NCBI GenBank assembly: GCA_964580055.1
Contig: CAZOJI010000007.1
Coordinates: forward strand, 1 to 64,000
From: JBDGYW01 sp964580055
Lineage (GTDB): Bacteria > Gemmatimonadota > Gemmatimonadetes > Gemmatimonadales > GWC2-71-9
Direction of reading: 5' to 3'
DNA: 64,000 nucleotides
Under the pieces are notes generated by a model. The model searched no databases. It saw only the letters and a program-made list of their open reading frames with translations, and was not told the DNA's origin. Both the position numbers and the translations under genes were made by a program. Position 1 is the first letter of the stretch. Every line of letters begins with the position of its first letter. This document shows, one piece after another, positions 17,289 to 27,162 of the stretch.

Positions 17289-19320
17289 GAGCCTTCCGTC
17301 GCCGATAGCCCGCGGCCCCGCTCGGCTTCCGCTGATCCGGGTCACCCTGGACCTTCAGCTCAAAGATCTGGTCTCTCAGTTGTGCGGCAGTCTCGTAATC
17401 CAACTCCGCGGCGGCCTCCTTCATTTGCTTCTCCAGAACCTCTATTAGGCTCTCGGGATCCATAGGGATGAGTGTCCCGCGAGCATCCGGCTTCTTGAGT
17501 GGTGGAGTATGCGCGTCCGCGACACGGGTCACGAACCGAACCTGCTCGACGGATTTCCGTATCGACTGGGGCATGATTCCAAACTCGGCGTTATGACGCT
17601 GCTGCATGCTGCGACGCCTGTCCATCTCGTCGAGCGCCCTTTGCATCGACCCGGTGACTCTATCCGCGTAGAGTATCGCTCGCCCCGACAGATTCCGGGC
17701 GGCGCGGCCCACAGTTTGGATCAGCGACCGCTCCGACCGCAGAAAACCCTCTTGGTCCGCGTCCAGAATCGCAACGAGGGCGACCTCAGGTAGGTCGAGC
17801 CCTTCGCGAAGCAGATTGATCCCGACCAATACGTCGAACTCCCCCAACCGCAACCCTCGAACGATTTCCATGCGCTCGATAGTACCCACGTCCGAATGCA
17901 TGTACCTGACGCGGACGCCCGTCTGCAACAGATAGTCGGTGAGATCCTCGGCCATCCTCTTGGTCAGTGTGGTGACGAGGACCCTCTCTCCCCTCGTCTC
18001 GCAATCGCGGATCTCAGAAAGCAGGTCGTCGACCTGTCCTTTGACTGGACGAATCTCGACCTGAGGATCGACGAGTCCGGTGGGCCGGATGACCTGCTCG
18101 ACCACGACACCGCCGGTCCGCTCCAACTCGAATTCACCGGGAGTTGCAGAAACACAGATTATGGTCGGTGCGAGTTCCAGGAATTCCTCGAAGTTCAGAG
18201 GTCGGTTGTCCAACGCAGATGGCAGCCGGAAGCCAAACTCCACGAGGGTCTTCTTCCTGGAGCGGTCACCCTCGTACATGCCGCCGATCTGCGGAAGCGT
18301 CACGTGTGACTCGTCGATGACAACCAGATAGTCTTCGGGAAAGTAGTCAAGGAGGCAAGCTGGCCGTTCGCCGGGCTGCCTACCGGTGAGGTGCCTGCTG
18401 TAGTTCTCCACCCCGGCGCATGTCCCTACCTCCAGAAGCATGTCTATGTCGAACATTGTTCTGGACTCCAGACGCTGTGCCTCGAGCAGTTTTCCGTCCG
18501 CTCGAAGGACGTTCAGACGCTCCTCCAGTTCTTCTCGAATGGCCGCGACCGCTCTTTTCACAGCGGCGCGATTGATTACAAAGTGGGTCGCAGGATAGAT
18601 AGCGCACCGATTCAGCGGCGTGATAACATTTCCGGTGAGTGGATCGATTTTTGAGATCCGTTCTATCGTGTCACCCCACAATTCGAGCCTGACTGCCTGT
18701 TCCTCGTACGCCGGGAGTATCTCCACTGTGTCGCCGCGGACTCGCATCCGCCCACGCTCCAGCACTGCATCGTTGCGCCGATACTGGATATTGACGAGGT
18801 CGGCCAAGATGGAATCCCGTGGACGCTCCTCCCCTTCATTCAGCACGACCATCTGCTTCCTATACTCGACCGGATCTCCGAGACCATAGATAGCACTCAC
18901 TGTCGCAACGATTACTACGTCGTTTCGCTCCACGAGGCTCGAAGTGGCCCGCAACCTCAACATGTCGATGTCTTCGTTGATCGAGGCGTCTTTCTCGATG
19001 TAGGTGTCGGTCGCGGGAACGTATGCTTCGGGCTGGTAGTAGTCATAGTACGACACGAAGTACTCCACGGCGTTCCTCGGGAAAAAGCTCTTCAATTCGC
19101 CGTACACTTGCGCCGACAGAGTCTTGTTGTGCGAGAGAACCAGAGTCGGTCGACCGAAAGCCGCAATCACGTTGGCCATGGTCACGGTCTTGCCCGAGCC
19201 CGTAACCCCCAGGAGGACCTGCATTCGATCACCGCGGTCGAGACCCTTCACCAACTCAGCCACGGCTGTCGGCTGGTGTCCGGCCAGCGAGAACGGCATT
19301 TCCAGTGTGAATTCGCTCAA
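17281..19320 (-). CDS. uvrB: excinuclease ABC subunit B
   Basis: Damage-verification helicase of nucleotide excision repair. The 679 residues start at TTG 19320, matching the family N-terminus (LEMPFSLAGHQPTAVAELV). Walker A is GVTGSGKT at ~38-45, the damage-sensing beta-hairpin is YFVSYYDYYQPEAYVP at ~88-103, with VIDESHVTLPQ, the C-terminal helicase motifs INLLREGLDLPEV and QTVGRAARN, and a C-terminal UVR motif (AAAELDYETAAQLRDQI) that binds UvrC. uvrA and uvrC are not present here. It is 46 bp downstream of the rel gene. Confidence 0.98.
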   Translation of the reverse strand: MSEFTLEMPFSLAGHQPTAVAELVKGLDRGDRMQVLLGVTGSGKTVTMANVIAAFGRPTLVLSHNKTLSAQVYGELKSFFPRNAVEYFVSYYDYYQPEAYVPATDTYIEKDASINEDIDMLRLRATSSLVERNDVVIVATVSAIYGLGDPVEYRKQMVVLNEGEERPRDSILADLVNIQYRRNDAVLERGRMRVRGDTVEILPAYEEQAVRLELWGDTIERISKIDPLTGNVITPLNRCAIYPATHFVINRAAVKRAVAAIREELEERLNVLRADGKLLEAQRLESRTMFDIDMLLEVGTCAGVENYSRHLTGRQPGERPACLLDYFPEDYLVVIDESHVTLPQIGGMYEGDRSRKKTLVEFGFRLPSALDNRPLNFEEFLELAPTIICVSATPGEFELERTGGVVVEQVIRPTGLVDPQVEIRPVKGQVDDLLSEIRDCETRGERVLVTTLTKRMAEDLTDYLLQTGVRVRYMHSDVGTIERMEIVRGLRLGEFDVLVGINLLREGLDLPEVALVAILDADQEGFLRSERSLIQTVGRAARNLSGRAILYADRVTGSMQRALDEMDRRRSMQQRHNAEFGIMPQSIRKSVEQVRFVTRVADAHTPPLKKPDARGTLIPMDPESLIEVLEKQMKEAAAELDYETAAQLRDQIFELKVQGDPDQRKPSGAAGYRRRKARG

Positions 19321-19366
19321 CTTGCTCTCGGTGAGAACTTCAGAGTCTCGCTACTGCTGTGATTTC

Positions 19367-21550
19367 TCAGAAAGTCTGCCGTGAGGGCGAGCTGGGCGCT
19401 GGCTCATGCCTCTCTACAGACTCTATGCCCTTTATCCGCCCCACGGCCCGTACCACCTTTGCCAGGTGGGAATGGTTCTCGACCTCCACCAGGATCGACC
19501 CCGACATCGCTCCGTCTTTGCTGGACAGTTCGGCACTACGTATGTTGGTTCCGGTCTGAGATACCTGCTCCATCACTTCCGCATACAGCCCCCGTCGATC
19601 TTCACCCCTGATCCCGAGAGCAACGACGAACACCTCGCCTTCGGTGCTCTGCCAATCGATATCCACCCGCCGGTCGGGGTCGTCCGGCATCGTCAGAAGG
19701 TTGGGGCAATCTGAGCGATGGATCGAAATCCCATGTCCCTTTGTCACGTAGCCCACCACGGAATCACCTGGAACGGGCTGACAGCACTGCGCATACCGCA
19801 CCATCAAGCCGTCCACGCCGTGCACGCGAACGCCGCGCCCCGTGCGGAACCGGTCCAAGACGCGTCCGAATATAGTCGCTTTGGGGGGCTCGAGCCGTTC
19901 GTCCTTTCTGTCAGGAAAGAGCGCCTTCAACACCTGACCAATGGGCACGTCGCCACGTCCCAACGCATTGTACAATCCATCCACCGATTGCTGTGAGAGG
20001 CTGTCGGCCGCCGCTTGCACTTCGTTCAAGCCGGGAGCAGTCAGTCTCCTTCTTCTGAGTTCCCGTGCCACGATCTCCTTGCCAAGGGCTATGGAAGTCT
20101 CGCTCTCCTCCTGTTTGATCCACTGGCGGATCTTCTGCCGTGCCCGGGCAGTACGGACGTGACTCAGCCAGTCCTTACTCGGACGCGCCCTGCTGCCGGT
20201 GAGTATTTCCACTGTGTCCCCGTTTTTCAAGGTGCGGTGGAGCGGCGCAATGCGGCGGTTCACCTTCGCGCCCTGACAGCGGTAGCCGACCTCAGTATGA
20301 ACGGCAAACGCGAAATCGATCGGAGTCGCGTCCTTGGGCAATCGCTTCACATCGCCTTGAGGCGTGAAGACGAAAATCTCGTCCTGAAACAGGTCGATCT
20401 TCAAAAACTCGATGAACTCTTCCGGCGTGTGCGCGTCCTGCTGAAGTTCGAGGAGCTGCCTGAACCAAATGAAGTGATCATCGAGTTCGTCGCGACGATT
20501 ACCCTCTTTGTACACCCAGTGGGCGGCTATCCCGTACTCCGCGGTGCGGTGCATTTCTCTGGTTCTTATCTGAATTTCGTACAGGTTCCCGCCGGGTCCG
20601 AAGATCGTCGTATGAAGCGACTGGTACGCGTTCGACTTCGGAGAAGCGATGTAGTCCTTGAACCTCTCCTGAAGCGGTGTCCAGGTGTGATGGATCACAC
20701 CGAGAACGTGGTAGCAGTCGGGCACCGTATCGAGGAGCACACGCACCGCCATCAAATCGTAGAGCTCTTCGTAGGTCCTTCCCCGCTGCGTCATCTTGCG
20801 GTTGATCGACCAAAGGTGTTTGGATCGGCCGGTAATCTCGTATCCGGTGATTTCGGCCTTCTTCAGGGCTGAATCCAGCGGTTTCCTCAACTGCGATATC
20901 AGTTCCCGCCTTTCGCCACGTTTCTCGTTGACCAGCGCCTCTATCCGCCGATGGTCCTCTGGTTCGAGGAACTTGAACGCCAGGTCTTCGAGCTCGGCCT
21001 TGATGCCCGCCATTCCGAACCTATGAGCGAGAGGTGCGTAGATCTCACGTGTCTCGAGTGAAATGCGTCTCTGTTTCTGTTCCGGTAGATGTTCCAGGGT
21101 CCTCATGTTGTGAAGTCTGTCGGCGAGCTTCACCATGATCACTCGGGCATCACGAGCTATCGAGAGAAGTAGCTTGCGGTAATTCTCTGATTGCTCCTCC
21201 GCAGCAGACCTGAAGGTGAGGGTTGATATCTTGGTCAGACCATCCACGAGGCCGCCTACCTCCTCACCGAACTGCTCCTGTATCTCTTCCAGTCTTACGT
21301 CCGAGTCTTCGACGACGTCGTGCAAAAGTGCCGCGGCGACGGTTGTCGAGTCGAGCTGTTGATTGACCAGAATCGTCGCGACAGCAATGGAGTGCGAGAC
21401 ATAGTCTTCCCCGGAAAGCCGTTTCTGACCCCGATGCGCGGCTTCGCTGAACTCCAGGGCGCGCTCGACCAACTGCAGGTCAAGTCGATCCTTGCGAGCT
21501 CGCAGAGCCTCGGCAAATCCCGGGTTGACATCACTGGAGACGATCGTCAA
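19367..21550 (-). CDS. rel: bifunctional (p)ppGpp synthetase/hydrolase
   Basis: RelA/SpoT homologue controlling the stringent response. The TTG start at 21550 overlaps the radC stop by 4 bp. The 727 residues contain an HD hydrolase domain with intact metal residues (YVSHSIAVATIL, ALLHDVVEDSDV), a synthetase domain (RFKDYIASPKSNAYQSLHTT, YEIQIRTREMHRTAEYGIA), a TGS domain (VFTPQGDVKRLPKDATPIDF), a zinc-finger/helical region (VRYAQCCQPVPGDSVVGYV) and a C-terminal ACT domain. Both active sites look intact, so it is probably bifunctional. Confidence 0.96.
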   Translation of the reverse strand: MTIVSSDVNPGFAEALRARKDRLDLQLVERALEFSEAAHRGQKRLSGEDYVSHSIAVATILVNQQLDSTTVAAALLHDVVEDSDVRLEEIQEQFGEEVGGLVDGLTKISTLTFRSAAEEQSENYRKLLLSIARDARVIMVKLADRLHNMRTLEHLPEQKQRRISLETREIYAPLAHRFGMAGIKAELEDLAFKFLEPEDHRRIEALVNEKRGERRELISQLRKPLDSALKKAEITGYEITGRSKHLWSINRKMTQRGRTYEELYDLMAVRVLLDTVPDCYHVLGVIHHTWTPLQERFKDYIASPKSNAYQSLHTTIFGPGGNLYEIQIRTREMHRTAEYGIAAHWVYKEGNRRDELDDHFIWFRQLLELQQDAHTPEEFIEFLKIDLFQDEIFVFTPQGDVKRLPKDATPIDFAFAVHTEVGYRCQGAKVNRRIAPLHRTLKNGDTVEILTGSRARPSKDWLSHVRTARARQKIRQWIKQEESETSIALGKEIVARELRRRRLTAPGLNEVQAAADSLSQQSVDGLYNALGRGDVPIGQVLKALFPDRKDERLEPPKATIFGRVLDRFRTGRGVRVHGVDGLMVRYAQCCQPVPGDSVVGYVTKGHGISIHRSDCPNLLTMPDDPDRRVDIDWQSTEGEVFVVALGIRGEDRRGLYAEVMEQVSQTGTNIRSAELSSKDGAMSGSILVEVENHSHLAKVVRAVGRIKGIESVERHEPAPSSPSRQTF

Positions 21551-22248
21551 AGAAGTCCTGCCTCCGCGAAACTGAAATATTTGTCCCCGCCTACGACCAA
21601 ATGATCGCAGACCGGCACATCCAAGATACGTCCTGCCTCCACAAGCTGTCGGGTGACAGCTTTGTCATCTGCCGACGGGGTGGGATTGCCACTCGGATGG
21701 TTGTGTACCACGACTATTCCCGCCGCAGATTCCGCGATCGCAGCTCGAAACACCTCGCGAGGGTGTACCAGCGAACTGTTGAGGATCCCTCTCGTAATCA
21801 ATAGATCCCGTGTAATTCTATTCAATGCGTCGAGCGTCAGAAGATGGAACTCCTCCACGGCGAGGTCGCGCATCCTTGGGCCGCACCACCGGAAGACGTC
21901 CGAGGGCCTCCTTATCTCCAAAGGTCCCTCCCAACCTTCGTCGGCCACGCGACGCGCCAACTCCAACGCGGACACCACGCGAGCTGCCTTGGCTCTGCCG
22001 ACGCCCTCAACCGTAGCTAATTCTCCAGGAGGCCGGCGTGCCAAGGCCCTCAAGGACCCAGCTCCGATGCTCAACAGGTTGTTTGCAACCGCGAGAGCGT
22101 CATCTCGCGACGTTCCCGTACCTATCAGAATCGCAAGTAATTCTGTGGTCGTCAACGACCCCGAACCAAGCGTGAAAAGCCGTTCCCGGGGACGCTCGGC
22201 CGTCCGTGTCTCCGCAAGGCGCATCTTCTTCATGCAGCCAAGATGCAC
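21547..22248 (-). CDS. radC: RadC-like JAB-domain protein
   Basis: 233 residues with an N-terminal helix-hairpin-helix segment (LATVEGVGRAKAARVVSALE) and a C-terminal JAB/MPN metalloprotease-like domain with complete signature HNHPSGNPTPSADD. The cellular role of this family is unsettled; it is not the recombination function of the old name. The start is uncertain: ATG at 22233 or 22224 would also fit (MKKMRLAETRTAERPRERL). It is coupled to the downstream rel gene by a 4-bp overlap. Confidence 0.93.
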   Translation of the reverse strand: MHLGCMKKMRLAETRTAERPRERLFTLGSGSLTTTELLAILIGTGTSRDDALAVANNLLSIGAGSLRALARRPPGELATVEGVGRAKAARVVSALELARRVADEGWEGPLEIRRPSDVFRWCGPRMRDLAVEEFHLLTLDALNRITRDLLITRGILNSSLVHPREVFRAAIAESAAGIVVVHNHPSGNPTPSADDKAVTRQLVEAGRILDVPVCDHLVVGGDKYFSFAEAGLL

Positions 22249-22321
22249 AGGAGCCGCAAAAGCACATAAGCAAATTCATGCGCAATGGGCGCGGAAATCC
22301 TGTTGCGCGTATCAAGACAAC

Positions 22322-22345
22322 CTACCGCCCTACCACCCTACCCCC
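22322..22345. repeat. octamer array, 3 units, at secA stop
   Basis: CTACCGCC, CTACCACC and CTACCCCC in tandem. The secA TAG stop (minus strand) is exactly the first three bases of the third unit at 22338. Same unit as at 4103, 4695 and 5763. Confidence 0.85.
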
Positions 22346-25300
22346 CCTTTGCTCCATGGCACTTCTTGTACTTCTTCCCGCTGCCGCAGGGACAAGGATC
22401 GTTGCGTCCTACCTTGGGCATGGTTCTCTGCTGAGGCTGCTGCTGGGCCTGCCCACCTTCAGACTCGCCGTGAGACGTCTGCATGGCCTGTGGAGGCATC
22501 CGCTGTTGTGCCGCGCCCGGAACCATGAGATCTGTCTCGGTCGCGGGCCTGCGCTCCTCGGCTTGCGGCGCACGTCTTTGAGGGGCTCCGCCGCGTCCGG
22601 GTGGGGGCGCTCCAACCTGCAATTGATGCTTGAAGAACGTCTCCGCAAACGTGGATCTGATGTCGTGGAGTAGATCCACGAACATGTCGAAAGCTTCTTT
22701 CTTGTACTCGATCAGCGGATCTTTCTGGCCCAAAGACCGATAGTATATCCCGCTCCTCAGGTGATCGAGTTCGAACAGGTGGTCCTTCCACTTCTCATCC
22801 AGGACCCGCAGCGAGAGGTGCGCCAACACCTTCTCGGCGAGGTTTTCGACGGAGTGGCGATTCCCCAGCTCTTCCCACGTGGAGAGCTTCGCCTCGAATG
22901 CCTTGCGTCCCGCATCGTAAAGCAGCTCCCGTAGCGAGTCTGCGTCTGTCACGCGGTCAGGATCCTCGATTTCCGGTGCACTCATGAGGAAAGACCGCAG
23001 CAACGCCGTCGAGATGAGCGACCGATCCCAATCCTCCGGGTTGCCGGTCGCGGTCTCGTCAACGAAGCGATCCAAGGCAGCATCGATCATCCGAATCGCC
23101 TCAGCCTTCAGTTCCTCACCACCCTCGAGCGCGAACAGCCGCTGGGAGTACAGCACTTCCCGCTGCTGGTTCATCACGTCGTCGTATTCCAGCAGACGTT
23201 TTCTCGCCTGGAAGTTCTGCATCTCCACACGCTTCTGCGCACTCTCGATCGCTCGAGTAACGAGCGGGTGGGTCAGGACCTCTCCTTCCTCGGCACCGCT
23301 CTTCTCCATGATCTTCGCGATGCGTTCGGACCCGAAGAGACGCATCAGGTCGTCCTCGAGCGAGAGGAAGAACATCGACTGCCCGGGGTCCCCCTGGCGG
23401 CCCGAACGTCCCCGCAACTGCCTGTCGATACGGCGCGACTCGTGACGCTCCGTACCTACGATGACGAGTCCACAAGGCGGGTCTTCCTGGCAGCCTCGCT
23501 CCTTCATCTCAGTGGTATTCAGATCGGGCTCCTCGAGGGCCTGTCCGAAGGGAGCCAACTTGGATTTGATGCCGCAAACCTTGCACTGCTTTACGCCAGG
23601 ACCGAGTTTGATATCGGTACCCCGCCCCGCCATGTTGGTGGCGATTGTGATTGATCCCGCCTGCCCGGCGTTTGCGACAATCTCGGCTTCGCGCTGGTGC
23701 TGTTTGGCGTTCAGCACCTCATGCTTGAGCCCGCGGCGCTTGAACATGCGCGAAAGTGTCTCTGACACATCGACATTCGCCGTACCAACGAGCATCGGCA
23801 ACCCACGCTCATGCTGGCGCTCGACCTCTTCGACTATGGCGTTGTACTTCTCACGGCGGGTCTTATAGATGAGATCATGACCGTCGATGCGCCGCACGGG
23901 ACGGTTTGTCGGGATCACCATGACCTCGAGCTTGTAGATCTGATACAGCTCGGTTTCCTCGGTTTCAGCCGTTCCGGTCATACCGGACAGCTTTTCGTAC
24001 ATACGGAAGTAGTTCTGGATGGTAATCGTCGCGAGCGTCTGAGTCTCTCCACGAACGCTCACGCTTTCCTTGGCCTCGATTGCTTGGTGCAAGCCGTCGG
24101 ACCAACGACGACCCGCCATGATCCGGCCAGTGAATTCGTCTACTATGAAGACTGCACCATCCTGAACCACATACTCCACATCCTTCTCGTAGAGCGCGTG
24201 CGCCTGCAATAGCTTGTGAATGATGTGGAGTTTCTCGCTCTTTGCCGCATAATCGGCTTCCAATTGGGCACGCTTTTCGAGCTTCTGCTCTGGAGTGAGG
24301 TCCTCGTCTTCTTCTATTCCGCCCACTTCCTCGGAGATATCGGGCACCACGAACAATGTCGGGTCGTTGGGACTCATTGCCTCGACTCCCTTGTCCGTCA
24401 GGTGCACCGAACGCCCTTTCTCATCCATCACGAAGTAGAGGTCCTCTTCGACATTCCGCAGGTGCTGCTGTGCCGCCGGCAACTTGCGATCGGCGATGCG
24501 ATCCAGTTCGACGCGCTGAACCAGCTGCTTTATGGAAGGCTCCTGCAAGAGCTTCATCAGACGCTTCTGCTTGGGCATACCGAGCTGGGCCTTGAAGAGC
24601 TTGACGCCCGCTTCGTACTGCGTCGCCTCAGATTTGAGTTGAGGCTCCGCCTCGGACACCAGTTCGCTCACGACTGAAGTCTGCTTCCGCACGAGGCTCA
24701 ACACCTGAGAGTTGTGCTGTGCGTATTCTGCGTCGGACTCGTTTCCGACAGGACCCGATATGATCAGCGGAGTCCGAGCCTCGTCGACCAGTATGCTGTC
24801 CACCTCATCGATGATCGCGTACACGTGTTCTCGCTGCACTCTCTGTTCGAGCGAAAACACCATGTTGTCACGCAGGTAGTCGAAGCCGAATTCGTTGTTA
24901 GTACCGTACGTGATGTCGCACATGTACGCTTCTCGCCTCTCCGGCGAGGACGGTTGCGTCTTGTCCAAACACCCCACCGTGACACCCAGAAACTCGAACA
25001 GGTGTCCCATCCACTCTGAGTCTCGACGCGCCAGGTAGTCGTTGACGGTGACCAGATGACAACCACGCTCGGGCAGGCAATTGAGGTAGAGTGGCAGAGT
25101 GGCAACCAGCGTCTTTCCCTCGCCGGTCGACATCTCTGCGATCTTTCCCTGGTGCAGTACGATACCGCCAATCAGCTGCACGTCGTACGGCACCATGTCC
25201 CACACCGCCTTCCGCCCCGTGACCACGAACTCGGTGTCGAGCAGTCTGCGGCATGCCTCTCTGACTGTGGCAAATGCCTCAGGAAGCAGCTCGTCCAACA

Positions 25301-25604
25301 ACTCTGCAGTCTGCTTTCGCAGTTTATCTTCCAACTGCTGTTCTTCGCGATTGAGAACGTCTCTTTCGTGGGGGTCCGCGCAACCATGTCTGTCGGCCTT
25401 CTTGGCACGCAACTCTTCCGCCAGATCACCCAGGCGGTCTGCGATGATTGCGCGCAGCTTCCCGGTCTGTCCCCGAATCTCCTCGTCGGAACAGTCGCCG
25501 AGCCGCTCTTCGTGTTTCTTGATCTCGTCTATGATCGGTTGCAGGCGCTTGAGTTCACGCTCGAAGCGGGTGCCGATCACCTTGGTTACCAGATTCTTCA
25601 GCAT
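22338..25604 (-). CDS. secA: preprotein translocase ATPase SecA
   Basis: Motor ATPase of the Sec export pathway. The 1088 residues are longer than E. coli SecA, with extra helical sequence between the first nucleotide-binding domain and the cross-linking region (~300-420). Motifs: Walker A STGEGKT at ~157-164, DEVDSILVDEARTPLI at ~263-280, ATNMAGRGTDIKLG, and GRSGRQGDPG. The C-terminal SEC-C zinc motif is NDPCPCGSGKKYKKCHG. A second cysteine cluster (KVCGIK...CQEDPPCG) lies in the insertion near the GTDIKLG motif. The start overlaps the nadD stop by 7 bp. Confidence 0.98.
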   Translation of the reverse strand: MLKNLVTKVIGTRFERELKRLQPIIDEIKKHEERLGDCSDEEIRGQTGKLRAIIADRLGDLAEELRAKKADRHGCADPHERDVLNREEQQLEDKLRKQTAELLDELLPEAFATVREACRRLLDTEFVVTGRKAVWDMVPYDVQLIGGIVLHQGKIAEMSTGEGKTLVATLPLYLNCLPERGCHLVTVNDYLARRDSEWMGHLFEFLGVTVGCLDKTQPSSPERREAYMCDITYGTNNEFGFDYLRDNMVFSLEQRVQREHVYAIIDEVDSILVDEARTPLIISGPVGNESDAEYAQHNSQVLSLVRKQTSVVSELVSEAEPQLKSEATQYEAGVKLFKAQLGMPKQKRLMKLLQEPSIKQLVQRVELDRIADRKLPAAQQHLRNVEEDLYFVMDEKGRSVHLTDKGVEAMSPNDPTLFVVPDISEEVGGIEEDEDLTPEQKLEKRAQLEADYAAKSEKLHIIHKLLQAHALYEKDVEYVVQDGAVFIVDEFTGRIMAGRRWSDGLHQAIEAKESVSVRGETQTLATITIQNYFRMYEKLSGMTGTAETEETELYQIYKLEVMVIPTNRPVRRIDGHDLIYKTRREKYNAIVEEVERQHERGLPMLVGTANVDVSETLSRMFKRRGLKHEVLNAKQHQREAEIVANAGQAGSITIATNMAGRGTDIKLGPGVKQCKVCGIKSKLAPFGQALEEPDLNTTEMKERGCQEDPPCGLVIVGTERHESRRIDRQLRGRSGRQGDPGQSMFFLSLEDDLMRLFGSERIAKIMEKSGAEEGEVLTHPLVTRAIESAQKRVEMQNFQARKRLLEYDDVMNQQREVLYSQRLFALEGGEELKAEAIRMIDAALDRFVDETATGNPEDWDRSLISTALLRSFLMSAPEIEDPDRVTDADSLRELLYDAGRKAFEAKLSTWEELGNRHSVENLAEKVLAHLSLRVLDEKWKDHLFELDHLRSGIYYRSLGQKDPLIEYKKEAFDMFVDLLHDIRSTFAETFFKHQLQVGAPPPGRGGAPQRRAPQAEERRPATETDLMVPGAAQQRMPPQAMQTSHGESEGGQAQQQPQQRTMPKVGRNDPCPCGSGKKYKKCHGAKGG

Positions 25605-26179
25605 TTCTCAGTCGAACCGTATAGGTCGTGTGACTCGATGTACTCGATTACTGCTGCGGGTAGCAGGTATCGAAGCGACCTCCCACTCGCGGCAAGACGC
25701 CGCACGCTTGAAGCCGAGATATTTATTTCCGGGACATCGACGGCTTTCGAGATCATCTCGATTTGCGGTAGCTCGTACCCAGGCCGCGATAGTACGACAA
25801 TGCTTGCGTACCGCGAAAGCATCGGAGCTTCGTGCCAGTGCGGGAGATCCCAAGCCGCATCCGCCCCCACGAGTAAGGATAGCTCATCTCCCGGGAATTC
25901 GGAGCGGAGCGTCCGGAGGGTGTCGACCGAGTACGAAGGGCCTTCCCGCTCGATTTCCCTGCGGTCCAGAGAGAACCTGGGATTTCCCTCTATCGCCAAC
26001 CGCAACATGGCAGCGCGATGCTCAGCCGTCGCAGCATGTTGTCCGGCCTTGAACGGTTGTGCTCGCGCCGGGACGAACAACACCTCACTCAATCCAAGCA
26101 AATCCGCAGCAGATTCCGCTACGATCAAATGGCCGATGTGAACGGGATCGAAAGACCCACCGAAAACTCCAAGTCGCAT
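25598..26179 (-). CDS. nadD: nicotinate-nucleotide adenylyltransferase
   Basis: NadD adenylates nicotinate mononucleotide in NAD synthesis. The 193 residues have the nucleotidyltransferase signature GGSFDPVHIGH near the N-terminus, RLAIEGNPRFSLDRREIERE, SYSVDTLRTLR, LLVGADAAWDLPHWHE and the C-terminal ISASSVRR (ISSTxIR type). It lies 6 bp after the BamD-like gene and overlaps secA by 7 bp. Confidence 0.96.
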   Translation of the reverse strand: MRLGVFGGSFDPVHIGHLIVAESAADLLGLSEVLFVPARAQPFKAGQHAATAEHRAAMLRLAIEGNPRFSLDRREIEREGPSYSVDTLRTLRSEFPGDELSLLVGADAAWDLPHWHEAPMLSRYASIVVLSRPGYELPQIEMISKAVDVPEINISASSVRRLAASGRSLRYLLPAAVIEYIESHDLYGSTEKC

Positions 26180-26185
26180 GGCTCT

Positions 26186-26974
26186 TCAGTTGGACGTCGT
26201 GTCGGCGACGCAGCTCGGTGCTTCCGCAAGGGCCTCCGGATAATACCGTTTCAGCTGGAGACACATATCCTGTTTGTCCTCTTCGTAGCCGATTCGTTCG
26301 TACGCTTCAACCAAACGCACGAGCGCCTTGGATGCAAACGAAGTCTGCGGGTATTCGGCTACCAGTTGCCTGAAATATATGATTGCTGAATCATACGCGT
26401 TCAGGCGAAAATAGAAGACACCGGTCTTGAAGGCCTTCTCGGCAAACTTCTCGTTCAGCTCTTTTATGCGTTCGCGAGCTTCGGCTGCGGGTTGGCTTTC
26501 CGGATAGCGGGTCAACAGCTCGCTGTATACCGTCAACGCGCCGAGACCGTAAGTGGCATCCAACTCGGGGCTACGCCACAATCGTGCATTGGAGTCTCCT
26601 GCGCGCAACAGCGCCCGAGGCGCTATCGAGTCCTGCGCATGCTCGTCGGCCACCCTCCGGAACTCACGTGCCGCCTCTAAGAAACGCTTTCCCCGGTAAT
26701 GGCATTCTGCGAGCCGGTACCTGACTCCGGCTCTGCGAGGGTCTCGAACGGGCAGATCGTAAGCCAGCTGTCGAAATCCGATTTCCGCGTTCCCGCAATC
26801 ACCGCGCTCGAACGCCTCCATCGATGCTTCGTACAGCGCGTCGGGAGTCGGATATTGATACGGATCGAGCCGGCTGCTGCAGGCTGCAAGGAAGATCACC
26901 ATACACGTTCCCAATAGCATCCATAGACCGGCGGGGCGAACGGCCGGTACGGTGACACGGCGATAAGGCAGCAC
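26186..26974 (-). CDS. bamD: BamD-like outer-membrane assembly lipoprotein
   Basis: TPR lipoprotein resembling BamD/YfiO of the outer-membrane barrel assembly complex. From GTG 26974 the protein is 262 residues: a signal with arginines then MLLGTCMVIFLAAC (lipobox LAAC), followed by about five TPR helices (PTPDALYEASMEAFERGDC, RYRLAECHYRGKRFLEAAR, VYSELLTRYPESQPAAEAR, FYFRLNAYDSAIIYFRQLV, YPQTSFASKALVRLVEAYE). The frame stays open up to 27163; an ATG at 27076 with AGAGG is an alternative but would put ~50 residues before the signal peptide. It is followed by nadD after 6 bp. Confidence 0.85.
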   Translation of the reverse strand: MLPYRRVTVPAVRPAGLWMLLGTCMVIFLAACSSRLDPYQYPTPDALYEASMEAFERGDCGNAEIGFRQLAYDLPVRDPRRAGVRYRLAECHYRGKRFLEAAREFRRVADEHAQDSIAPRALLRAGDSNARLWRSPELDATYGLGALTVYSELLTRYPESQPAAEARERIKELNEKFAEKAFKTGVFYFRLNAYDSAIIYFRQLVAEYPQTSFASKALVRLVEAYERIGYEEDKQDMCLQLKRYYPEALAEAPSCVADTTSN

Positions 26975-27162
26975 GAAAGTGCGGTTGGCAACACCACACC
27001 TATCGCTGCCGTTGCCGCTGTTTTTCGTTAGGCGCCCGCCCTCCTGAATGCCTGCACTTCTACACGAATGCGCCATTGCACCTCTGATATCCCGCTCCTC
27101 TACCCTTCCGCGTTGCTGCACCTCTGCACCCGTCCTTTTTAACTCCACGTCCTGAAACACCA

